Shown piece by piece: positions 21,958 to 33,331 of a DNA stretch of 64,000 bases; positions within the stretch are counted from its first letter, which is position 1, and the number at the start of each line of letters is the position of its first letter. The notes under the pieces were generated by a model. It did not search any database, was not told where the DNA came from, and worked only from the letters and a program-made list of their open reading frames with translations. A program made the position numbers and the translations under genes. The DNA is from Pyrenophora tritici-repentis (Eukaryota > Ascomycota > Dothideomycetes > Pleosporales > Pleosporaceae), in the NCBI RefSeq assembly GCF_003171515.1, contig NC_089391.1:3968001-4032000 (forward strand), read 5' to 3'.

Positions 21958-24900
21958 TCATCGCGACTTGAGCTCTCCAGCACCAAGACCACTCCCAAAG
22001 ATCTTGTCTATCCGTGTTGCTCTCTCCCACACCACCTCACCATTTCCATCATCCCCTTTCTTCTTGAAGTACAGTATACGATGTTGCGGGATGAACTCTT
22101 CATCAGTTTGTTCAGTCTTCCATTTCTCAAGACCGGTTTCTTTTGCGCCTAGGAAACGGTCTTCGTATCCAATGATGTAGTCACTCGGGTCGAGACTTGG
22201 ATCCCAACGTAAGCGGTTGAGAACATCAGATGCGGGGCGTAACTTGGTCTTCGAGAGAGGGGTTGAAGTCGGCTTTGGGCGTTGAGGTATCGCACGCTGA
22301 GGCTTGGTGGCCTCATTGTCTTCTTCATCTTCGTCCAGATCTTCCTCGTCGTCTGAGTCTGATTCCATCTCCATAGCGTATTCACCCCACTCCCGGGAAT
22401 CTAGCCGCAGCTCTTTAACATTACGGGACCTTACTAATGAGGCATCGATCCAGCAGTTGCTCGAATCGTAGTTCTTCTCGTCGGTCCGGAGTTGCGTTAG
22501 GAAGCGGTCGATCACTTTCTCCAAGGCTTGCTTAGCCGCTTGCTTGTCATCGGGAGCATCGACAGAGGTAAAATTGGTGGCTTTCGAGAGACCAATAAGG
22601 TAACAACCGTGGTAGTCTCTGCTTTCGTCGGCAGCACTCGTTTCGTTGTTTGTGAACCGACCTGGCCAGATCCGTACTTCGGAGTTTGGCAATGTCTTGT
22701 GGATTTCTGTAATCGTCAGTATACACTAATGTAGCTTCACTGATATATGGTCGAAACTTACCCACGATAAGTGAGATGCATCGTGACTCAACCCAACCAA
22801 CCAAACTCTTGCCCTTGGTCAAAGTACGGCCCCAGAACTGAATGTCAACCTTGACAAAATTATGGTAAGTTTCCAGAAATCCAGCAGCTCCAAGCGAGGG
22901 GCTTGATACTGAAGACAAGGTTGGTCCTAGGCCAAAGAATGCATCCCATGTCATCCCTTGTTCGCACAGCCGTTCGCCTGCAGCCTTGAATTCCTTGACT
23001 AATGTTTGAAGGCCAGGCACAGTTGACGTGTGCGCGATGTTTGAGTTTGGCGCATGGAAACCTAGGACCACCATTGGCTCTCTTGCACTACGATTGTAGC
23101 GTGGCCTCTTCTTATGGAAAAAGACATCGTAGACCATTTCGTTCGTCCAATCAAATTGTCCATAGTGATGGAAGAAGCTCGTAACCAGATCAGCGGCGCT
23201 GGCTGAACCGGAATCGTACGCGAGTCGCTTGCAGATCCAAGAGAGCATGAGCGTAATGTGAACACCACCTAGGAAGCCAAACTTTGCAGAGTAGAGACCA
23301 CGCTGAACAGCCCACAACTTGATACAGCGATATGCTAGGCGAAATGAGGACAGGGATGGTAGCGTGCGCTGGATGTATAGTAAATCGCGGTACGGTTTAA
23401 GCTTGCGAAGTGAGAGGAGCGAAAGGTTGAAGATAGGGTCAGATGCTGGGATATTGCGGAACTCAGACCACCTAAATAATGTCAGCAGTGTCACGATAAT
23501 AAGTTCCAAAAGCCTACCTCTCGACGACTTGTGTTGCAGGACAGTATTGAAGATCCATCAATACCCCGTTGACGGAAAGCTCAAGCATAGTGCCAGTGCT
23601 AGCTTCGACCTTTCTCAAAATTCGCACTCCCCGGTTATCGGACTTGATGATTCGTTGCCGAGCAAGTTTGAAGAAAGTCTTGGAGCTGATGGTTCCAATA
23701 CAAAGACAATCAATGTCTGAGTCAGATGTCCAAACACCCAATGCGTACGAGCCCACTGGCACCATCACAAATGGTATTTCAGGCTGTATTGAATCCTCAG
23801 TAGCGTCCAGAGTACCGAGCAAGATCTGCCGGAAGGTTTCGAAGGCATCCTGATGCTGTCTTGTCTGCTCATCAGTCGGAAACATGCCATGGGCCGCAAG
23901 CGCTGAAGTTATACTTGACGACTCCGACAAGGTCGTGCCTACTCGCTTATGTTCAACAATGGTTTTCTCCATGTATTCAACGCCAGTCGCGCTGCTGATC
24001 ACAGTACCGTCAGTAATCTTCAATTTTGTTCTGACTCCATAATGATCGCTAGCGAAGATCTGAGCACCATCAACAACCTCAGGAAGCCCGAAATGATTGA
24101 ACCGGGCGACGCTGAGTACGTCTTGTGAGCGGACGAGTATTCGGTCATAGCGCTGTGGTCGATCATGCGAAGTGGTAGTGGTTCCTGCAGCAAGCCTGTT
24201 GTTTTGTGGGTCGAAGGTAGCTCCTTCTTCACCTTCGTATAGAACTTCACCGTCACTGGGGGCTGTCTGGTCGACTGCTTCAATTCGAGCGACCGACCAT
24301 GCATCCAATAATCCAGCATCACTGATAGCTGCCTCTATGGAAGACAAGGCATCTACAGTTTCCTCGGTGATAGACTTATCCCCTAGAGCGGCGTTGAGGG
24401 TGTATGTCGAAGTGACAAGATTGAAGTCCCCAGTAATGATCCATGAATCGGTGCTATGGTGGCGCTCTAGATAGCTTGTAAGATTCTTCATTTGAGATTT
24501 CTTGGCGGCGACTGCTCCGTCTGTGAGACCAGCAGTCAAATGGACACCAGCAACCACAAAAGTCCCTGATGCGGAAGGCGAAGATGTGAAGATGCCCCTA
24601 AAGCTTGCGACAAGAGCACCTTTATGCTTGCGATGGAAAGGCACAGACTTCCAGCTGAAAGCATAGCGGCTGAGGATAACGATGTTCCTCAGACTAGGAA
24701 GAGGTCCAATATCGGGCTGATGGGGTGGGCCATGTGAGGCAAATGGGTATCTCCGCTGAACTTCCGAATCACCCAGTAGGTAGGTGAGAAAGTCATCTGA
24801 AACTTCCTGCAGTACCAGGATATCGGCCATTGCTGAATCAGATAGTATGGTACGCACAAGCGATGGGTCGCGATCGTGTGTTGGTGGATACTCGGTATCT

Positions 24901-25820
24901 ATCAAGACGTTATAGCTCGAGACTGTTAGGCTTTCCACATCATATTCGCTGTCATCTCCATCTGTGTAGATTGACCACTTGTATTCGTTGTCATCGAAGC
25001 AGTAAGCTGATCCAGCTTGTACGCCGCGATCGTATGCTACACTGTCTTGTCGGGTAGACTGATCGATGTTATCCTCTGTTGAATCCGTTGGTTTCAGATC
25101 TGAATGGATGGGTTCAACCCAATAGTCTGAAGTGGGAGATATGCAGGTATCGCTTGAAGAGCCAAGATCAATAGTGCCGTAAAGATGCATGTGATCAGTC
25201 GCATCCGAACCAGTTGTTCGTTCGCGTACTAAGATAGCAAGCGTTCCAACTCGAAACTTGAGTTCTGGTAGTAATCGTGCCTTCTCCAGGAGGTACGATC
25301 GCGAAAACATGGTGTTGTCCTGCGATTGACCGATGCTCAAGTGTAAAGTAGATCGAGCAGGGCCCTGACCTAAAGCTTGCAGAACCATTGTACGCAAAGA
25401 CTCTAGAGGCGAAGGTGGATTACTGCCATCTTCTGAAAGGAACACGGTATATTTGTTCTTTTGTGTGAAGCACCCCGCTTGAACCAGTGCCGCATCGATG
25501 GGATCAGCCGAGTCGCGATGTCCTGCCAGATAATCCTGAATTTGTTGTTGGGCTTGTGGAAGATGTTCGGGCGAAACGAAGGGATATACGAGGTTGATAT
25601 GCGGCGGCCATCTCCCATAAGCTTTGTCGTAGAGTTCTCGCAATTGGTCAATGTAGCCGCATTGCGACCTAGGTGGAATAACACATAGGGCTGTGTCGTA
25701 AGATGTAATCGACATTCGTGTCGGTGTCGAGGAATTGTCGGTAGCAGCCATAACTTGGCGCGTAGGAAATGTAATGAGATAATTTTTCAATGAAAGGGAC
25801 TGCAAATGGGTATCCTGCAT
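21958..25820 (-). CDS. Multidomain RNA repair/processing protein: 2H phosphodiesterase + EEP nuclease + PAP-like nucleotidyltransferase + MJ1316 domain, 1253 aa
   Basis: Exons 25820..23518, 23471..22762 and 22706..21958 join in phase (46- and 55-bp introns). Domains in order: a 2H phosphoesterase/2'-5' RNA ligase-like fold (about 40-220) with HIN at 74 and HLS at 160; an endonuclease/exonuclease/phosphatase domain (about 298-602) with LQEV (Glu 339), GDFN (465) and SDHYG (591); a poly(A)-polymerase-type nucleotidyltransferase with VPVGSYALGVW and the catalytic DSDID (about 688-704), plus its helical partner domain in exon 2; and a C-terminal MJ1316 domain (DVLNRLRWDPSLD...HRILYFKK...WERATRIDKIFG), proposed in the literature to recognise cyclic RNA ends. 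Before it lies a disordered acidic linker. The set suggests trimming and re-tailing of damaged RNA (inference). The first 2H motif is HIN rather than HxT/S. Start may be ATG 25751 or 25715 instead. Confidence 0.85.
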
Positions 25821-26390
25821 AAGAAGGAAAAGTAGTGTTGAAGAACTCGAGCTTGATTAGATGGGTATGCGTGCAGAAATACTTATATTATACGATGAAC
25901 ATTCTGAAACTTCCAAGTCCACTTCATGCATCCGTCGAATTCCCAAACAGGGAATGCAATGACTCCGAGAGGTGTTGCTCAGCTCATGCGCAAGGCGCAG
26001 CCGGTGAGCGAAAGTGACTCATGCACGCTAACCGGTTATGGTTCAATCATGACATCGCCACATGAGACGGGCCGATGACACCTTATGCCAGCCATGTATG
26101 ACGCTGCCAGACGCAACATTGTCAAACGCATTATACTACGGTTCAATAGATCACAAGATGGGAGTGGACAGGCAAATCACGAGGCACTTCACCAAGAGCC
26201 TTTGATGATGTGGGGTAAGGAGGTTACGACCTGAGGCAGAAAACATGACGTGTTGAATAAAGCCTTGGCTCGATTGATCTCAACCGTGGTTCTCAACTCA
26301 ACAAAATATCAGTACTAGGCAGAAAACCCTCACCCAAGCTTCTGTGCAAAAACATCCACGCCATTCTTACAACGTCCCGCCCATTCAGCC
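25821..26390. other. Divergent promoter region
   Basis: 570 bp between the multidomain RNA gene (minus) and the F-box-like gene (plus). No other gene or repeat is seen. Confidence 0.45.
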
Positions 26391-27233
26391 ATGAGGGGAT
26401 TGTTAGACCTTCCGAACGAGCTACTCTATACAGTCATCGAACACGCGCTGACGATACCTGTCAATTTTCATGATGACAGGATCCGTTACCGGCCGCCATT
26501 GGAACGCGGAGTTTACTGCCTTCCCGGCCCAGACGCCAAAAAGACACCCAGGCCGATGAGTCTACTTCTAACGAACCGAAGGCTTTACTTGGAGACCAAA
26601 CTTTACCTATCGAGGTTGGACAAGTCACAAACCCTAGAACTCGACATCGCAATTGTGAGTGATCATTGGATTTGGCCAACAGCACGAAGCCTGCCAGTAT
26701 GGAAACACAACACCATTTTGGACAAGGTTGAAATTAATCTCATACCTTGCTGCACCCCGGATGACCGTTATCTACAAACTGGTGGGTATGAAAGAGACCT
26801 TTGCAGCACTGTTGCCTCGCTAGTGGACCTATTGTACAGCTTCCTGGAGAACAAACAAGTTGACTCCTATACCAAATATGCAATACGCGATTACCTGGCA
26901 CATCCATCTCCAGAACAGCTAGTCGGAAAGTCGGGCATAACTCGAATCAATACATTGATTATCCGTATCAACACGAACTGGTATGGAGACGGGAACAGGC
27001 TACTCAGTGGAACAGAAGTGCCACACCGGAAAATTCAGGGTCTTGCACATCTTGACTTTAATCGGCTATATTCTGTTGCTCCCACGAAAGCACAGCGTTA
27101 TATTGGCGTTATGAAAGACTACATCGACCAGTGGCTGAGCTCTAGCAATAGGGACAAAGCTTCAATGAGAGTGGGCAAAATCTTGTTTTGCACCGACGAA
27201 GCCGTATGGGAGGAAGTCAGCATAACAAAGTGA
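26391..27233 (+). CDS. F-box-like hypothetical protein, 280 aa
   Basis: A single-exon frame with ATG at 26391 and stop at 27231-27233. The start MRGLLDLPNELLYTVIEHAL resembles the first helices of an F-box (LPxELL). The rest (LLLTNRRLYLETKLYLSRL, ELDIAIVSDHWIWPTARSLP, EINLIPCCTPDD) is typical of lineage-expanded fungal F-box-like proteins of unknown target. If functional it would recruit a substrate to an SCF ubiquitin ligase (family knowledge). It is the intact partner of the broken copy at 27306; they share LLDLPNEL, FDIAIV/LDIAIV, a Trp-rich strand and a PCC motif. Confidence 0.6.
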   Translation: MRGLLDLPNELLYTVIEHALTIPVNFHDDRIRYRPPLERGVYCLPGPDAKKTPRPMSLLLTNRRLYLETKLYLSRLDKSQTLELDIAIVSDHWIWPTARSLPVWKHNTILDKVEINLIPCCTPDDRYLQTGGYERDLCSTVASLVDLLYSFLENKQVDSYTKYAIRDYLAHPSPEQLVGKSGITRINTLIIRINTNWYGDGNRLLSGTEVPHRKIQGLAHLDFNRLYSVAPTKAQRYIGVMKDYIDQWLSSSNRDKASMRVGKILFCTDEAVWEEVSITK

Positions 27234-27305
27234 CGTATAACTAGAGCGCCACCCGAGCTACCCCACTATATATTTGGGCTACCTCAAATCAAGGGTTGTC
27301 GGAAC

Positions 27306-28400
27306 ATGACTAGATCCTCAAGCATCCTCAAACCGAAAATAGCAACCAGAAAAACGCGGACCCTTCTGGACCTACCGAACGAGCTCATCTTCGATATCAT
27401 CACCCTAGCATTATCTACTTCTCACGTTTCTGTGCCCCCCCCCCCCCCCCCCCCAGCACTACGCGTCGCCGCCTCGGCGAGGATTTCAAGAAGGATAGAA
27501 TCTGCTATATCGACTCAGATGCAGCTTATGAGCCTAACGCTCTCGCCCTACTCCTCTCTTCGAAAGCATTGAGTGCGCAGACGGCTCTATACATCTCAAA
27601 ATCGCCTCGTCTATGCGAATTCGACATCGCAATTGTCAATGCAGTCTACTTCTTCCCAACATGGCGCTACATCCCCACGAGGAACGGCCTACCCTCTGTC
27701 ATGCTAGAAATAGTGAAAGTAAACCTGGCTCCGTGTTGCACCGAAGAGGTCATCGCAATGGTAGCCAACTGGCCGACCGATGTTCCACCCTCGGGACCCA
27801 AATTCAGCACACCGGTCGGAAATGCGAGCATCTCCTCCGACCTCTGGGAGGTTCAGCTCTTCACTGTAATGACAATGTTTTGCTGTCGGCGCTACGCGCA
27901 TGCACTCAGATGCTGCAGGATACCGCGAATGGAGCGAGTATGCCATCACAGACAAGGATTTCAAATATCCTATTTCCGCACGCAGACTTTGCATCAATGC
28001 GAACACCTATACGGAAGATCATGGCACTTTGGGAGAAGACATTGTACCAGCTCGCAAGATCGCAGATCGAAACTACTCTCAACGCGACGCTCTCTATCGA
28101 ATTGAAGCTGCGCAGACGAGAGAAATGATGGAATGGCTGGCTTTTCTCATGAAGAAGAAACTACAATCAGTACATAATGGCAAGAACGTAAAAACCATGT
28201 ATTTTGGTGTTGAGCGCGTTGGCCGAGTCGACTTCAGTATTGACGGAAACGTCATAGAGACGGTGGACGTGTCAGAATATGCGAATAGAGAGGACGGAGA
28301 AGCGACGGGAATGTTGTCACAGGCATCAGGGCGAAGAATGAGGCTATGGAAGACTAGAAGGAGCTGGGTCTGTAGTTCTGCAACATTTGGTAAATCATAG
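27306..28400 (+). pseudogene. Broken tandem paralogue of the 26391 gene, frameshifted at a 20-C tract
   Basis: ATG at 27306 begins TRSSSILKPKIATRK, then RTLLDLPNELIFDIITLAL like its neighbour. At 27435-27454 there are 20 consecutive C; beyond it the frame that started the gene soon stops, while a different frame carries the homologous core (ALALLLSSKALSAQTALYI, CEFDIAIVNAVYFFPTWRY, KVNLAPCCTEE). A second change of frame near 27880 is needed to reach the last part (EWSEYAITDKDFKYPISAR... to the stop at 28398). The two shifts cancel overall. No splice solution fits all segments and the paralogue has no intron here. The C-tract length may itself be misassembled, so the number of lesions is at least one. 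Confidence 0.6.
27435..27454 (+). repeat. Poly-C homopolymer, 20 bases, inside a coding region
   Basis: Exactly 20 C in the sequence given. In frame it would encode a proline run; it coincides with the first frameshift of the broken paralogue. Confidence 0.9.
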
Positions 28401-28548
28401 ACACATAATTGAATGTACATTGGATCGGTTGAAACACAAATTTTCATAGGAGTATGGAACTATAATTAGTTGCTCCGCGGTTTCGAAAAGAGACAATAAG
28501 TCAAAGGTTCACTTCGTTTTTTACATAAAGGAAACACTGACAATCCCA

Positions 28549-29943
28549 CTATATCACTAATGTACAAACAGCAGCATCTTTGAAATTTTCGGTCCAAGTT
28601 GTAGGGTTACGAGAAGGTAGCCACAACATCTCCAGGTTTTTCCGAATAGACGGAACCGACTCGAATCGCAAGTTGTTGTGAATGATCTCGAGCGCCTCCA
28701 AAACATACATCCGGTGTTCATCCACGATCGAATGTGCGCCAGCCACATATAACGGAAAAAGCGAACAGTTTTGAGCCTTCGATCTGGCACCCATGCTTCG
28801 TATGCACTCTAAGCAGGCGTGGACATGCTGTTGCACAAGAACATGTTTAGTCGGCATGTTGTAAATGGCGCTGTAGAGATATATGAGGCCAGCATGTTGG
28901 AAAGCACGAACTAAGGATAATGATGCGGTTACCCCAGGGTCAAATAGCTCTTTCCCTGCATCTCCAGAGTAACTTCCAGTCGTGTAGTCCATCATAGGGT
29001 AAGTCGGTTCGAGCGCTCGTTCGAACGACTTGACTTTTTCGACACAAGCTTCGGCTCCATTCTGTTGTCCATGTCTGTAGAAGCTCATTTCAGCTAGGGT
29101 GCAAAAGACCGAGGTAAGCGATTTGGTACCAGGTACGGTGTCCCACCAGACAGAGCTCTCCTCCATGTGTTCCCAGATGGTGATGGGAAAAGAAGGTCTT
29201 CTGTCTTGGAGCAAGGCATCTGTTAAATCCGTAGATGCCAGTTCAGAGAGTAACATCCTAGTAATCCTATCGGAGGTTGACCATGCGGACTCAAATCCTC
29301 CAAGCGCATCAATGATGGCCAATGCTCCTGCCAAATGACAGAGGGTCGAAGCATCGGCATTGGTACATTTGACGTAGCCTTCTGAAAAGTACAGCAGTAA
29401 TACTGCCACCAGGAGGGCAGAGAGCGAAGCGCGTTCGGAATGTTTGCCGCCCAGCTGGTCGCGGATGGTGGACAAGCAATGCAGTCTTCTCCTCTCGATG
29501 TTTTGGTTGGATGTTGTTGATTCTTGAAGCGCGCGGTGTTCTTCTGCAAATACACACAATGCTTGGAGGACCGGCTGAGAGCGGAAAGCAAGCGCAAGCG
29601 GGGGTGGACATGGCTCATTGACCGTGGAAAGAAGCGGCCACAACCGCGCCTTGAAGTAGTCGAGAGCTTTTCGCTCATTGACTGGTAGAGGTATTCCGCA
29701 GAGAGAACGGTCCACGCCGGGCTGTGATTGGAATTCAAGCGGTACCGTTTTTGCGGGTCGCTTCTTCCATCGTAAAAGTAGCTTATCATAACTGCAATCT
29801 TCTGTTCTGGAGATGATGCAACGATGACATGAAGGCTTCTGGAGATCGCATTTTACACGTCTTTGTTTGCAGGGCCAGCATGATCCTTCAACCGTACGTC
29901 GACGTTTTGGCGGGCTGTTGCCAGACGATTCTGGGCGCGACAT
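28549..29943 (-). CDS. Zn2Cys6 fungal transcription factor, 464 aa
   Basis: The start MSRPESSGNS at 29943 puts the DNA-binding domain at the N-terminus, as usual for the family; the frame is open 68 codons further upstream but that part is basic, unstructured and probably 5' leader. The zinc cluster is CWPCKQRRVKCDLQKPSC followed by HRC and a final Cys, a Cys6 pattern with spacing 2-6-6-2-7, flanked by a basic KRRRTVEG. The remaining 400 residues are the helical fungal-specific transcription factor domain (ALDYFKARLWPLLS, LSALLVAVLLLYF, IYLYSAIYNMPT). Typically such proteins act as dimers on CGG-containing sites. The gene is divergent from the peroxidase across 2.3 kb; co-regulation is only a possibility. 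Confidence 0.85.
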   Translation of the reverse strand: MSRPESSGNSPPKRRRTVEGSCWPCKQRRVKCDLQKPSCHRCIISRTEDCSYDKLLLRWKKRPAKTVPLEFQSQPGVDRSLCGIPLPVNERKALDYFKARLWPLLSTVNEPCPPPLALAFRSQPVLQALCVFAEEHRALQESTTSNQNIERRRLHCLSTIRDQLGGKHSERASLSALLVAVLLLYFSEGYVKCTNADASTLCHLAGALAIIDALGGFESAWSTSDRITRMLLSELASTDLTDALLQDRRPSFPITIWEHMEESSVWWDTVPGTKSLTSVFCTLAEMSFYRHGQQNGAEACVEKVKSFERALEPTYPMMDYTTGSYSGDAGKELFDPGVTASLSLVRAFQHAGLIYLYSAIYNMPTKHVLVQQHVHACLECIRSMGARSKAQNCSLFPLYVAGAHSIVDEHRMYVLEALEIIHNNLRFESVPSIRKNLEMLWLPSRNPTTWTENFKDAAVCTLVI

Positions 29944-32114
29944 CTGGGTGCATGACGTGGTACGAGTGATGGCTTGGTATGAATCTGACCAGCAAATTGC
30001 GCGTTGATCAAGGCGACAAGGTCTAGAACCAGCAATCGATGAGACCCGAGATGGAAAATGATGAGAATGGCAATGGCGTCGATGCAGGAGGATGGAGAAG
30101 GTTGAAAAGCTTCGTTTCCTCCGCCAATCGGCAATTTGATTCCGCATGCCAAGGGGTTATCCCCCCATTATTTCCGCCCTGATCGATGGCATCTTCAGAC
30201 ATACAACGCTTCAGACAAACAATACCATCCATCGTAACTTGCTTTGCTTGCACACAACAAGTGATTGAATCACTTTGATCGAGCTCGAGGTCAATGGACA
30301 GAAAGAGAATGGAGGATGCGAACTAATCATGCACTAAAGTATTGACTGTTCTGCCAGCTGTTACCTCTGTTGAGGGGTGTGTTGGCTGCAGCACGTCTTA
30401 TCAGGACGACATGGCCCCCAGAAAGAGGAGGGCGCGATGCGAGCGCATGTCGTACTTCTAGCCACCATGCGGACAAGAATTGGTCGCCGATGCTTACTGC
30501 GCCTCGCTCTTTAGCTCCCTTCAAGCTAACAACTCAAATCTGAATCAGGGTCTCCCCCCCCGTTGCGCATCATCTAAACACCGATGGCTCGCACTGATGG
30601 TAACTAGCCATCACCTACGTACAGCGGCGGCCTCAATGCTAGAACCACTCCGCCACACTCTCGGCCATCGGACCATCCCAAGATGCGAAAAGGTTGTGTT
30701 GTAGCCTTATGAGCGCCTTCAGGGACAGTTGTTTGACTAGTAATCACAATGCGAATATTGGCCAACAGACGCCTTGTTGACTAGGCCGTGGCGCTGACAT
30801 CGCTTGCGATGTCGCTTTACAGTTAATGTGATGGTGGATCCAAACTCCACAGACTACGCCACCCAATTATCGTGTCGATAGCTGTGCTGACTGCTTCTAC
30901 TGCAGGTACCGAACACGTTAGTTACTGCGAGAACGGACAGGCACAGAAGCCTAGAAGCGTATGCTAACCAACTGGCACACTGAAGATAAGGCCGAGGCGA
31001 GATGCGGAGCATGAAAAACTGTCAGGTGAGGCTGAAATCGTATGCTCAGCGTAGCGCCGGCTCTCCATACAGCGGCCCCAGGACTATTCGTATCGCCTGA
31101 CTAGCGTGGTCTATCATTGAGCTGTCAACGCCATGCGCATTCATCGTCTTGAGAAGTACAAGATCTGCACAGTTTCAGTAGAGAAATGTAAGCCTCGATC
31201 CATGGACAGCTGACTGTGGGCGTCAAATCCATGGGTCTCAGCTGTCGCACTGCGTCGGCTCTTGGTTACCCCAGAAAAAAGCAACTCGGCGCTTACGGTG
31301 TGCATGAACGTAGAATGTCAGTGGAAGTATAGGAAACTTGTCCGTGCTTCACGACCAGTGTGTGGCGGGTCAGGGTCAGGGAGAGGTATGCCATAGCCAT
31401 GGAGTTTTGATCTGCCAAGGAGCTAAGTAGAGATGCGAGTCCGGGTACCAGTCCGACGAGACCTAGGCCAGCCACCATGCAGCTTAACGCTCCACGAGAC
31501 CATCTGGTCCTCTCCACGTCTAAACCCCAGGTACCGCAAATCGCAATGCGAAAGCGATAGTTTCGTTTCTCCGGTGGGTTTATGCTCCCCCGAAGCGTTG
31601 GGTACTAGACCTAAATGACTACGATGCGGTTTTTGTTTCGCATAGCATACTTTTTCCGGCCAACGTTGTAGCCGGCATTGCTCATTCGTGGTTGGAGAAT
31701 TTCATGTTCATGGAGAGATCTGATTGACTGTCTTCCAGCCAACCCCCAAGATTGATCTGTTACAGTTCTTCTCGCCTTTGCAGTGACAGTTTGTCCAAGG
31801 CATGGGGAGGCCTTTCGCTGTTTATTTCAAGTTTCGTTAGGCGGCCACGCTTGGCCCTGCACACAACAACTATGACTTATGGGAGGCACATGGTTGGTTC
31901 ATGCTCCGCATCGATGGCTTTTCAAACCGGTCCTCTCAACTCTTGGCTGCAGTGGTGACTACTATTTCGGGGTGGCAATGGGAACTGCTCTAGTCCAAGT
32001 GGCTCGCCACGGCTCGGACCCCTTTAGCAGTTCGTTGCCTGCTAAGCTTCCTGGTCGATTTTGGTGACGCTAGCGAAATCGTACAAAACATCTCTTGGTA
32101 TGCCCTTGGGAGGA
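29944..32114. other. Long divergent intergenic region, no gene seen
   Basis: About 2.2 kb between the Zn2Cys6 gene and the peroxidase, the longest gene-poor stretch outside the transposon. Open frames are short and overlap on both strands. No terminal repeats, tRNA-like boxes or RIP-like AT-skew stood out by eye. It may be a large regulatory region or degenerated old sequence. Confidence 0.45.
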
Positions 32115-32120
32115 TATAAG
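32115..32120 (+). promoter_or_regulatory. TATA-like box of the peroxidase gene
   Basis: TATAAG within GGATATAAGG, 113 bp before the peroxidase ATG at 32233. The distance suits a TATA box plus a 5' UTR of about 80 bp. Confidence 0.4.
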
Positions 32121-32232
32121 GTAGCCCGTACGCCTGCTTTTGATCCTCATCGACTCACAGCATCTTGCAGTGCATCGCTTCATTGAACTGTCAATCACTC
32201 GTTATCCTATTCTCAGCTTTTATACTTTCATC

Positions 32233-33331
32233 ATGCTTTATAACTCTGCACGGGTACTTCCTATCCTCGCTCTGAGCCTCCTGGCCTCGGCAGGGCCCTT
32301 AGAGACGCGAGAACCTGTGCCAGGCATCATTGATGACATCTTGACTGGTGTTCTCTCTGGCGTTGGACAGCTTATCAAAGACGTTCTCTCTGGTGCCAAA
32401 TCGGCCATCGACGACACAAAATCAAACAAGCCTTTAATATGTTCACTGCTTACCACGGATAAGTGCTGTATTTGTAAGTTCACGTTACGATGACTTTCTA
32501 TATCCATACGCTAACAACCCTATAGGGTGGGATGTTTCTGATGAACTCACCAAGTTGTTTGTCAACCAGGATTTGACTTGCAATGACAACGCTCGTGCAG
32601 CAGTCCGCATGGGTTTCCACGATGCGGGTGCATGGGAGCAGGGCCAAACACATGGCGGTGCTGATGGATCACTGTTGATGGATTTCGGAGAGATTGAGCG
32701 CCCCGAAAACAAAGGTCTCGAGAGCGTGCGTCTTGTGCTTCGTGACGTACAGAAGAAGTTCAAGGTCGGCTATGCAGACCTTGCCCAGTACGCCCACAAC
32801 CACGCCAGTATCTCATGCCCAAAGGGTCCTCGCGTGCGTACATTTGTTGGACGCAAGGATGCTACCCAGGCTGCACCTAAAGGGTTTCTCCCGGATACTC
32901 GCTCCCCAGCAGATGAACTCATTGCTCTCTTCGAGCGCAAGGGCTTTACCCCCCACGACCTTGCCGCACTCTTAGGTGCCCATTCGACAGCCCGCCAACG
33001 CTTTGTAGACACTACTCCCGAAGTCGCTGACAAGCCTCTCGACACTACCATTGGTGTTTGGGACGTCGAGTTCTACAACGACACGCTTAACAACCCATCG
33101 GGTGGCACCCCTTCCCAGAAAGTCTTTGTACTCCCTAGCGACAAGGTACTTTCGGTACATCCCAAGGTCAGCGATGAGTGGAAGTCATTCGTTGGTGACC
33201 AGAAGCACTGGAATGAGGACTACGCAAAGGCGTACGTCAGGATGAGTTTGACGGGTGTGACAAAGGATCAGTTGAACAACTTGGTCGACTGCACAAAGAC
33301 GCTGCCTGCTAGCCGGAAGGTTTTCCCATAG
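32233..33331 (+). CDS. Secreted class II-type haem peroxidase (ascomycete), 348 aa
   Basis: Exons 32233..32473 and 32526..33331 join in phase (52-bp intron, GTAAGT...CTATAG). A signal peptide is visible (VLPILALSLLASAGP, cleavage near residue 20). The distal haem pocket is RMGFHDAGAW (Arg and His), and the proximal His is in LAALLGAHSTARQRF. GGADGSLLMDFGEIERPEN is the usual calcium/structural stretch after the distal helix. It fits fungal class II (lignin-peroxidase-like) extracellular enzymes that oxidise phenolics with H2O2. An unusual amphipathic Gly/Ser/Asp-rich segment (VPGIIDDILTGVLSGVGQ) lies between the signal peptide and the catalytic domain. I cannot tell from sequence whether it has manganese or lignin-oxidising ability. 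Confidence 0.85.

Noticed and set aside
29944..32232. Possible hidden gene or tRNA in the 2.3-kb spacer
   Set aside because: No A/B-box pair, no long frame and no plausible splice-linked exons found by eye; a covariance-model tRNA scan would settle it.
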